DNA of 64,000 nt from Caballeronia sp. NK8. Lineage in GTDB: Bacteria > Pseudomonadota > Gammaproteobacteria > Burkholderiales > Burkholderiaceae. The notes under the pieces are model-generated. The model saw only the letters and a program-made list of their open reading frames with translations, did no database searches and was not told where the DNA came from. The position numbers and the translations under genes are program-made. The stretch is taken from positions 1,620,881-1,684,880 of the forward strand of contig NZ_AP024325.1 in NCBI RefSeq assembly GCF_018408855.1. The letters run 5' to 3'. Shown here in pieces: positions 44,438 through 53,110 of the stretch (the stretch's first letter is position 1; each line of letters opens with the position of its first letter).

Positions 44438-45991
44438 CTAATGCCCACCCGCACCCGCCGCGCCGGCACCCGCGCCCTTTCCAGGTTTCGTCAACCAGAT
44501 CAGCGGCACGATCGCGATGAAGATCACCGCCGACAACCAGAAGATGTCGTTGAGGCCGAGCATCGCGGCTTGCGTCGTCAGCGAACGCTCGAAGAACGCC
44601 AGCGCCTGCGACGGACTGCCGCCGAGCGCGCTCTGCATCGAATCGATCGCGCCGACGAACGCGGGGTTATGCACGCTCGCCTGCTCGGCGAGCTGCGCGT
44701 GATGCAGGATGGTCCGGTCATTCCAGCCCGTCGTCGCGAGCGAGGTGCCTACCGCGCCCGCGAACACGCGCACGAAGTTCGAGAGCCCCGCCGCTGCGGG
44801 AATCTTCGCGGGCGGCAGGCCGGACAGAATGATCGCCGTGAGCGGCACGAAGAACAGCGCGGTCGGAATGCCTTGCAGCAGCGTCGGCACGACGAGCGTG
44901 TACGTATCCACACCGGTCGTGTAGTGAGAGCGCATGAAGAACACGGCCGCAAAGCCGAAGAACGCGAGCGTGGCGAGCACGCGGGCGTCGGAGCGCGGCA
45001 TCAGCTTGCCCATCACGGGCGCGAGGATCACGGCGAAAATGCCGAGCGGCGCGGTGGCGAGACCGGCATCGACGGAACGGTAGCCGAGATAGCCCTGCAT
45101 CCATTGAGGCAGCAGCACGAGGTTCGAAAAGAACACCGCATAGGCGACGGAAATCGCCACCGTCCCGCCCAGAAAATTGCGCCCCGCGAAGAGTTTGATG
45201 TCGATGACCGGGTTCTTCTCCGTCAGCTCCCAGATCAGAAAGAACGCGAAGCTGATGAGCGCGAAAACGCCCAGCGCGACGATCACGGGCGAGTCGAACC
45301 AGTCGAGATCCTTGCCCTTGTCGAGCATGATCTGCAATGACGCTACCCAGGCGATCAGCGAGAGCAGCCCGATCTTGTCGATCGGCACGCGTTTCACCGG
45401 CGTTTCGCGTTCGCGATAGATCGCCCACGTCACGCCCGCCGCGAACAGCCCGACCGGAATGTTGATGTAGAAGATCCACGACCACGAATAACTGTCGGTG
45501 ATCCAGCCGCCGAGCGCGGGTCCGGCGATGGGGCCGACAGTCGCGGTCATCGCCCAGAGAGCGAGCGCGGTCGAGCTTTTCTCTTTCGGATACGAACCGA
45601 GCAGGATGGCCTGCGACAGCGGAATCAGCGGACCGGCCACCGCGCCCTGCAGAATCCGCGCGGCCAGCAGCGTCGGCAGATTCGGCGCGATGCCGCACAG
45701 CCACGACGACACGACGAACAACAATATCGCCCACACGAACAGCTTGATTTGCCCGACGCGCTGCGTGAGCCACCCGGTCAGCGGAATCGAGATCGCGTTG
45801 GCGGCGGCGAAGAGCGTGATGACCCACGTGCCTTCATCGACGGAAACGCCGAGATTGCCCGCGATGGTCGGAATCGCCACATTGGCAATCGATGAATCGA
45901 GCACGTTCATGAAGGTCGCGAGCGCGACGGCGAGCGTCGCCAGAACCAGTTTGCCGCCTTGCAGCGGCGCGGGTTGAGTCGTCGGGTTCAT
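44438..45991 (-). CDS. DHA2-family MFS multidrug exporter (EmrB/QacA), efflux operon 2
   Basis: 517 residues with 14 membrane segments; AGGTG lies before the ATG. Signs are FMNVLDSSIANVAIPTIAG (motif D1), GWLTQRVGQIKLFVWAILLF (motif A), ARILQGAVAGPLIPLSQ and MTATVGPIAGPALGGWI (motif C). It is the third gene of a marR - channel - adaptor - pump operon read leftward and converges on efflux operon 1. Confidence 0.92.
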   Translation of the reverse strand: MNPTTQPAPLQGGKLVLATLAVALATFMNVLDSSIANVAIPTIAGNLGVSVDEGTWVITLFAAANAISIPLTGWLTQRVGQIKLFVWAILLFVVSSWLCGIAPNLPTLLAARILQGAVAGPLIPLSQAILLGSYPKEKSSTALALWAMTATVGPIAGPALGGWITDSYSWSWIFYINIPVGLFAAGVTWAIYRERETPVKRVPIDKIGLLSLIAWVASLQIMLDKGKDLDWFDSPVIVALGVFALISFAFFLIWELTEKNPVIDIKLFAGRNFLGGTVAISVAYAVFFSNLVLLPQWMQGYLGYRSVDAGLATAPLGIFAVILAPVMGKLMPRSDARVLATLAFFGFAAVFFMRSHYTTGVDTYTLVVPTLLQGIPTALFFVPLTAIILSGLPPAKIPAAAGLSNFVRVFAGAVGTSLATTGWNDRTILHHAQLAEQASVHNPAFVGAIDSMQSALGGSPSQALAFFERSLTTQAAMLGLNDIFWLSAVIFIAIVPLIWLTKPGKGAGAGAAGAGGH

Positions 45992-46051
45992 TGCATCACC
46001 TGAAGTGTCTATGACTGACTTGTCAGCTATTTGATCGAAAAAATTGGCGTG

Positions 46052-47263
46052 TCAGCGGGCCGCGTGTGAACTCTGCGGCATCGCGTTCTCCGCGATGATC
46101 CGTTCAATCTCCGCGTTCGCCTCTTCGCCGTAGCGGCTGAAGACATCGGTTCGATATGACGTGGTCGATGCCGCGCCCAGTTGCGTGCCGGATTCATCGC
46201 GCGTTGCCACTTCCACCGCCATCGAAAGGCCGATACGCAATGGATGCGCGTCCAGTTCGCGCTGATCGAGCCGGATACGCACCGGCAGGCGTTGCACGAC
46301 CTTGATCCAGTTGCCTGTCGCGTTCTGCGCGGGCAGCACCGCGAAGGCCGCGCCCGTGCCCGCCGAGAAGCCTTCGACGTGACCGTGATACTTCACCTTC
46401 GAGCCGTACGCGTCGGCGCTCAGCGTGACCGGCTGCCCGATCCGCATGTGCGCGAGTTGCACTTCCTTGAAGTTGGCATCGACCCAGACGCCGTCGAGCG
46501 GCACGATCGCCATGAGCGGCTTGCCGGGCGCGACGCGCTCGCCGACCTGCACGGAGCGGCGCGCGACATAGCCGGTCACCGGCGCGGGCAGCGTGTTGCG
46601 CGCGTGATCGAGCCACGCATCGCGCACCTTGGTCGCGGCGGCCTGCACGTTCGGATGCCGTTCGATCGACGTGCGGTCCGTGAGTGCGTGATTCGCTTCG
46701 GATTGCTGACGCACCGCGTCGAGTGCGGCCTGCGCGGCGCTCACGGCATCGCGCGCGTGAGCAATGTCTTCGCCGGACACCGCGCCCGATTCGGCGATCG
46801 TCAGGCGGCGTTTCAGGTCGGATTGCGCGCGCGTCAGATCGGATTGACGTTGCGCGACGGTGGCCGCGTAGTAGGCATTGTTGACGTACAGGCTGCTCAC
46901 TTGCCGGACCGTCTGCGCGAGATTCGCTTCGGCGTTGGCGAGCGCGACTTGCGCGTCGGCGGCATCGAGTGTGACGAGCGGCGCGCCCTGATGCACGATC
47001 TGCGTGTCGTCGGCGTTCACGGCGATCACGGTGCCGCTCACTTCCGGCGTCAGTTGCACGAGATTGCCGCTGACGTAGGCATCGTCGGTCGATTCGAAAT
47101 AGCGGCCCGTCGTGTAGTAGTAGCCGCCCCAGCCCGCGCCCGCCGCCACGATCGCCGCCGCGAGCAGTGAGAGCAGCAGCCTGCGCGTCTTGCGCGGTTT
47201 GAGATCGGCGGCGGGCTGGGGTTGATCGGTGATGCTGCGTTCGGTGGTGAGGGTGTCGCTCAT
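46052..47263 (-). CDS. EmrA/HlyD-type membrane fusion protein, efflux operon 2
   Basis: 403 residues from the ATG at 47263 (GGAG 8 bases upstream). A membrane anchor (LLLSLLAAAIVAAGAGWGG) is followed by STDDAYVSGNLVQLTPEVSG, a helical hairpin and PAPVTGYVARRSVQVGERV. The tail after the beta-barrel (about 370-403) is polar. It follows the channel gene by 27 bases and precedes the exporter by 60. Confidence 0.92.
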   Translation of the reverse strand: MSDTLTTERSITDQPQPAADLKPRKTRRLLLSLLAAAIVAAGAGWGGYYYTTGRYFESTDDAYVSGNLVQLTPEVSGTVIAVNADDTQIVHQGAPLVTLDAADAQVALANAEANLAQTVRQVSSLYVNNAYYAATVAQRQSDLTRAQSDLKRRLTIAESGAVSGEDIAHARDAVSAAQAALDAVRQQSEANHALTDRTSIERHPNVQAAATKVRDAWLDHARNTLPAPVTGYVARRSVQVGERVAPGKPLMAIVPLDGVWVDANFKEVQLAHMRIGQPVTLSADAYGSKVKYHGHVEGFSAGTGAAFAVLPAQNATGNWIKVVQRLPVRIRLDQRELDAHPLRIGLSMAVEVATRDESGTQLGAASTTSYRTDVFSRYGEEANAEIERIIAENAMPQSSHAAR

Positions 47264-47290
47264 GTTGGTGCTCCGGTTCAATAAGGTCGA

Positions 47291-48760
47291 TCAGCGTGCG
47301 GCCAGCGCGTCGGCGGATGTGTCGACATAGCCGCCGCCCAGCGCGGCCGCGAGCGCGATTTGCTGATCGCGCCGGTCCATCTTCAGATTCGCGACGGCGC
47401 GTTCGGCCGCGAGTGCGTTGGTCTCGGCGTTCAGCACGGTGAGCTGATTCGCGAGACCCGCGCGGTATTGCGTGAGCGCAAGCTGTTGCGCGCTGTGGGC
47501 GGCGTCCTGCGCGACGTTCGCATCGACGAGTTGCGCGTCGGTCGAACGGATCTGCGAAAGTTGCGTGGCGACGTCGCTGAGTGCAGTGACGAGCGTCTGG
47601 TTGTAGGTCGCGACGGCGTAATCGAAATCGGCATAGCGGCCTTTCAACTGGGCGCGCAACGCACCGCCGTCGAAGATCGGCAGATGGATCGCCGGGCCCG
47701 CCGACATCGTGCGGCTCGCCGCCGTCAGGAGCCGCCCGAAGCCGAACGCGTCCAGCCCGAGCGACGCGCTCAGGTTGATGTCGGGATAGAACTCCGCCTT
47801 CGCTTCCTTGATGTCGTGCGTCATCGCGTCGACGCGCCAGCGCGCCGCGACGATGTCCGGGCGGCGGCTCACGAGATCGGCCGGAAGATTGGCGGGCAGG
47901 CGCACCTCATCGCCGATGCCGAGTTGCGGACGCGCAATCGACAGACCGCGATCCGGGCCCTTGCCGAGCAGCGCCGCAAGCTGATAGCGGGTCGCGACGA
48001 TACGGCCGTCCAGCGCGCCGAGCGTCGCGCGGCTTGACGCAAGATCGGCCTCGGCGGTCTTGCGTTCGACTTCGGTGTCGAGCCCGCTGCCGATCCGGCC
48101 CGCCGTGATGCGCAGGATCCGTTCGCGTTCGCCGACCTCGTTCTGCGCGATATCGCGCAGCGCATAAAGACGCGCGAGCTGGTTGTACGTCCGCGCGATG
48201 GACGCATCGAGCGCAAGCCGCACGGCTTGTGCATCTGCCGTGCTCGCCTGTACCTGCGAAACGGCGGCGTCGAGCGCCGCGCGGTTCTTGCCCCACAGGT
48301 CGAGTTCATACGAAGCCGAGAGCAGTCCCTTGTTCTCGGATTGCCACGATCCGGCGTACGGCGGCGGCACGAGCGCATTCTCGGAAAAGCGTTGACGCGT
48401 GTACGAATATGACGCGCCGACCTGCGGCATCGTGTTCGCCCGCGCGGTTTCGCTATACGCCGACGCCGCCGCGATGCGAGCGCGCGCCTGCTCGAGCGTC
48501 GGGCTGCCGGTAAGTGCTTCGTCGAGCAGCGCGCGCAGTTGCGCGTCGCCGAACTGGCCGGCCCAATCGGGCGCGGGCCAGCGGCCTTCGTCGGCGGGGA
48601 GGCTCTGCTGCGTGGCGAACGCCTGCGGCTGGGCCATTTCCTTGTCGCTATGGATGCCGGCGTAATTCGCGCACGCGGAGAGCACCGCGGCGAACATCAG
48701 CGTGACGCCGGTTTTCGCGGCCCGCGAGATCAACGGATGACGACTTGGTTGCTGTTTCAT
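47291..48760 (-). CDS. NodT-type outer membrane efflux lipoprotein, efflux operon 2
   Basis: 489 residues from the ATG at 48760 (AGGT upstream). Signal peptide with lipobox LSAC, then ANYAGIHSDKEM. Two OEP repeats are present (SYELDLWGKNRAALDAAVSQ; RRPDIVAARWRVDAMTHDIK). It supplies the outer membrane exit for the pump encoded downstream. It lies 58 bases after the marR gene. Confidence 0.9.
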   Translation of the reverse strand: MKQQPSRHPLISRAAKTGVTLMFAAVLSACANYAGIHSDKEMAQPQAFATQQSLPADEGRWPAPDWAGQFGDAQLRALLDEALTGSPTLEQARARIAAASAYSETARANTMPQVGASYSYTRQRFSENALVPPPYAGSWQSENKGLLSASYELDLWGKNRAALDAAVSQVQASTADAQAVRLALDASIARTYNQLARLYALRDIAQNEVGERERILRITAGRIGSGLDTEVERKTAEADLASSRATLGALDGRIVATRYQLAALLGKGPDRGLSIARPQLGIGDEVRLPANLPADLVSRRPDIVAARWRVDAMTHDIKEAKAEFYPDINLSASLGLDAFGFGRLLTAASRTMSAGPAIHLPIFDGGALRAQLKGRYADFDYAVATYNQTLVTALSDVATQLSQIRSTDAQLVDANVAQDAAHSAQQLALTQYRAGLANQLTVLNAETNALAAERAVANLKMDRRDQQIALAAALGGGYVDTSADALAAR

Positions 48761-48818
48761 TTTCTGACCTGTCAGATAAATGGACGAAAAAAACGCGTGG
48801 GCAATATGCGTCACGCGC

Positions 48819-49256
48819 TCAGTCTTCGAGGAATTTGTCGAGCAGGCGGCGCAGTTCCTGAAACTCGCTCTTGGTGAACTTCCTGAGACGCCTGTTCAGC
48901 ACCACCGGGACGATATGCGGCAACTCGTCGGCAACCTTTTCGCCTTCGCGCGTCAGCGTGAGATTGACGACGCGGCGGTCTTCGAGACTGCGCGTGCGTT
49001 GCAGCAAGCCCCTGGTTTCGAGCTTGTCGAGCATGCGCGTCATGAGGCCGGTATCGATGCCGAGCAGTTTCGACAATTCGAACGGCGTTTGCGTCACGCC
49101 GCCGCGCATGGACATGAGAATGCCCGTCTGCTGGGTGGTGATGCCGAGGTCCTTCAAGGCTGCGTCAAGCTCGCCGACGAGGAGGTTGCGCGCCTTGTTG
49201 ACGGCGAAGCCGACGCTCTTGGTCAGGGAAAAGCTTTCGGGGGTGTAGTGATCCAT
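48819..49256 (-). CDS. MarR-family regulator of efflux operon 2
   Basis: 145 residues with GGAG before the ATG. The winged helix is FELSKLLGIDTGLMTRMLDKLE and the wing RTRSLEDRRVVNLTLT. As first gene of a MarR - NodT - EmrA - EmrB operon it should repress its own transcript and be released by a pump substrate, as for EmrR or FarR-type systems. A palindrome overlapping the predicted promoter is a probable operator. Confidence 0.9.
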   Translation of the reverse strand: MDHYTPESFSLTKSVGFAVNKARNLLVGELDAALKDLGITTQQTGILMSMRGGVTQTPFELSKLLGIDTGLMTRMLDKLETRGLLQRTRSLEDRRVVNLTLTREGEKVADELPHIVPVVLNRRLRKFTKSEFQELRRLLDKFLED

Positions 49257-49290
49257 GTTGGTTCTCCGGTGCTGCGAACTTCCATGGAAC

Positions 49291-49321
49291 GTAAATTTAC
49301 TGCAAAGTCAGAATTTGTCAA
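49291..49321 (-). promoter_or_regulatory. Promoter and probable MarR operator of efflux operon 2
   Basis: On the minus strand TTGACA (49321-49316), 16 bases and TAAATT (49299-49294). The perfect palindrome GTAAATTTAC (49291-49300) covers the -10 element, where a MarR dimer would block polymerase. It lies 35 bases before the marR start. Confidence 0.5.
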
Positions 49322-49345
49322 TGTCTATTTTTTGGTGCCAGACGA

Positions 49346-49675
49346 TCACCCCCGCGCAGCACTTTCCGCCACGCAACTGAACGAAACGGTGGCGGTCTGC
49401 TCTTCGAGTGAACGAATGCCGCTAGTCGCCTCCGAGCGAACCACCACGCGCTGCGAGCGCTGCTTGCAGTAATCGGTGGCTGCGTCCATTGCGGCATTGC
49501 GCGCGGTCACCCACGACATGCGCGTGCCGGTCGCCTTGCCGGTAACCGTGTACGTGTCGGGCTTCGCGCCGGCCGTGACGCCGTTGGTCGTACCGCATGC
49601 GGCGAGCAGACAGGTAAGTGCGATCGTCCCGAACGCGCGTGGCGTCGAGAGCATTGATCTGAGGGAAGAAAACAT
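49346..49675 (-). CDS. Small lipoprotein of unknown function
   Basis: 109 residues from the ATG at 49675, where a signal peptide with lipobox LLAAC begins; a longer frame exists but would bury the signal. The mature part has VTARNAAMDAATDYCKQRSQ, a pattern of small enterobacterial-type envelope lipoproteins, and two further cysteines. The ribosome site is weak. It is near the marR gene but read on its own. Confidence 0.65.
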   Translation of the reverse strand: MFSSLRSMLSTPRAFGTIALTCLLAACGTTNGVTAGAKPDTYTVTGKATGTRMSWVTARNAAMDAATDYCKQRSQRVVVRSEATSGIRSLEEQTATVSFSCVAESAARG

Positions 49676-49772
49676 ATTCGCGGACCGTGAATTTGAGATA
49701 CGGCCCGAATGGTACAAGCGCCCGCGAATTTCTTCACGGATCAGAAGAAAGACGGCAGTTTGTCGTTCCCGC

Positions 49773-49991
49773 TCAAGCCTGCGCGATGCGCTCCAGCAAG
49801 TGCTGCAAGCGGGAATGCTGACAGGGCGCGAGTCCCGGCGTCGCAAGCGCCTGCACGACGCGTCCGCGCCAGTATGTCTTGGAGAAGAGCGAATTCGCAC
49901 CTTCGAGGCTGAGTACCTGCTCGAGGTGTTCGATCGCCGAGTCGAGATGACCGACGCTATAGGGATGTGTGCCTGCGCCGAGGTTGTTCAT
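49773..49991 (-). CDS. Small helical protein of unknown function
   Basis: 72 residues, starting MNNLGAGTHPYSVGHLDSAI with GGA upstream. The body is two or three amphipathic helices (AIEHLEQVLSLEG; LQHLLERIAQA). Regular amino-acid use unlike the random frames nearby suggests a real gene, but no family is recognised. It lies downstream of phaB on the same strand. Confidence 0.5.
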   Translation of the reverse strand: MNNLGAGTHPYSVGHLDSAIEHLEQVLSLEGANSLFSKTYWRGRVVQALATPGLAPCQHSRLQHLLERIAQA

Positions 49992-50151
49992 GGCACGGTC
50001 CGTCGAAAAAGCGAAGGTTACGGATGAAGATTGAATCGACGCGCGAGAACGTGATGTCTCGCGCGTGAATATCGTCGCGCGGGCGCGTGACGAACGTGCG
50101 ACGCGCGAACGACGTTTTTATCGATGCGAACGCCAGACGGCGCACGCAGCA

Positions 50152-50895
50152 TCAGCTCATGTGCTGGCCGCCGTTGATCGCGATGTTCGAACCGGTGACG
50201 AAACCCGCATCGTCCGAGCACAGGAACGCGACGAGCGCCGCGACTTCCTCGGGCTTGCCGAGACGTCCCGCCGGAATCTGCGGAAGAATCTTCGTATCGA
50301 GAATCTCCTGCGGAATCGCGGTCACCATCTTGGTCGCGAGATAGCCCGGCGAGATCGTGTTCACGGTCACGCCCTTCTTCGCAACTTCGAGCGCGAGCGA
50401 CTTCGTGAAGCCGTGCATGCCCGCCTTCGCCGCCGAATAGTTCGTCTGACCGATCTGCCCTTTCGATCCATTCACCGACGAAATGTTGATGATGCGACCC
50501 CAGCCGCGCGACACCATCTCTTCGCAAACCGGCTTGGTCATGTTGAAGACCGAATCGAGATTGGTGCGCAGCACCGCGTCCCAGTTCACCTTGGTCATCT
50601 TCTTGAAGGTCGTGTCCTGCGTGATGCCGGCGTTGTTCACGAGGATATCGATCGGGCCGACTTCGGCCTGGATCTTCGCGACGCAGTGCTGGGCAGAATC
50701 GTAATCGGCGACGTCGACCGGGTACGCGCGGAAGTTGCGGCCCTGGCGATCCATGCTCGCGAGCCATTCGCCGGCCTTCGCGTTGCCCGGCGAATGCGTC
50801 ACGACGACCGCGTAGCCTGCGTCGTGCAGCTTGATGGCGACTGCCTCGCCGAGTCCGCCCATGCCGCCGGTCACCAGTGCGATTCGCTTAGTCAT
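50152..50895 (-). CDS. phaB: Acetoacetyl-CoA reductase PhaB
   Basis: 247 residues from the ATG at 50895 (GAGGAG upstream). SDR fold with the nucleotide motif VTGGMGGLGEAVAIKL, NNAGITQDTTF, and the catalytic serine, tyrosine and lysine (ISSVNGSKGQIGQTNYSAAK). It reduces acetoacetyl-CoA to (R)-3-hydroxybutyryl-CoA with NADPH for polyhydroxybutyrate. It follows phaA by 131 bases; the polymerase gene phaC is not here. Confidence 0.95.
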   Translation of the reverse strand: MTKRIALVTGGMGGLGEAVAIKLHDAGYAVVVTHSPGNAKAGEWLASMDRQGRNFRAYPVDVADYDSAQHCVAKIQAEVGPIDILVNNAGITQDTTFKKMTKVNWDAVLRTNLDSVFNMTKPVCEEMVSRGWGRIINISSVNGSKGQIGQTNYSAAKAGMHGFTKSLALEVAKKGVTVNTISPGYLATKMVTAIPQEILDTKILPQIPAGRLGKPEEVAALVAFLCSDDAGFVTGSNIAINGGQHMS

Positions 50896-51026
50896 GCTGA
50901 TACTCCTCAATTCTCTCAGGTTAATGATGCTCGGAATGCCACCGGCGCTGCGCTGTCGGCTCGACGCTTATAGTGATTTGATATCGCGTCGGGCCCGCGT
51001 TGGTGCGCGCCGGTGTATTGCTTTCG

Positions 51027-52208
<1,182 letters not shown>

Positions 52209-53110
52209 TTTCTATCCTCGTCAAACAGCGAAAGCGTGAACGGAATCTTCGTTCGCGATGCAATGCTCGCGACGCGAAAACGCATCCATTACGAATGGAC
52301 TGGGTGAGTTCGACTCGAACTCGGGCGGATTGATGCGCAGCGCCGCGTGCGGAGCGATGTCCGACCGACCGATGCATGAGCGAGCGACTTCAAAAGGCGT
52401 CGCGCCGACTGCGGATGACCTCGCCCGTGAGACGAAGTTCGTTCCGCAGAAAAAATCCCGAACGGGACGCGGCAAACGTGCGGCCAATTGCGTGGTCCAT
52501 TTATATGGGCCTTGGATAAATCTCTCAGGTTAAGCACCGGCCTTCTCTTTCGCCTTGCTGCCGTGAATCGCGAATGCGCAATTCCGCTGCGCGAAGATTC
52601 GCGCCGGCGGGCAGCAGAGCATATTGGAAGTTATTCGGTCGTGCGCGCTTGTGCGTCGCACCAAATTAGTAACAATTCTAAACGCAAAACATGCGTAAAA
52701 AATTTCATATTAGTAGGTATAAACCCTAGATCGCGTAAAAAGTCCCGCTTCGTTCGTGCTGAATATTGCAGCAATGCTCGAACGTGCGTTCATTAATCAT
52801 CCTATATGATGACGAAAATTGCGCAAGTTGTATGATCACTTCGCCAATCGCGGGTAAATACGTAATACAAACGTAGCCAAGTTGTTGTCGTGGGCTTTCT
52901 GTCGTGGACGCCGAGCGGGATATCGCCCCGTTCTTTATATGCGAATTAACTACTGCGTATAACCAATCCGTCTTTACGCAAAAGAATTTTGGACCGTCTT
53001 AACGCTGATATATGACGGCGTGATGAAGCCATATGCAGTTAATCGCTTGCGCAATGCCGCGACATAATGTCATCCGTCAACGAAAATCCGCTCGACGCGT
53101 CGCTGAATTT
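52209..53110. other. Long gene-free region upstream of phaA
   Basis: 902 bases with no supported gene on either strand. From about 52640 to 53090 it is clearly AT-rich with many TATA-like and AAAA runs. GAGTTCG/CGAACTC forms an inverted repeat at 52306-52322 near phaA. It should hold the phaA promoter; the rest is far longer than usual for one promoter and could be a transferred remnant or untranslated RNA. I see no tRNA or terminator-bounded small RNA that I can support. Confidence 0.4.
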
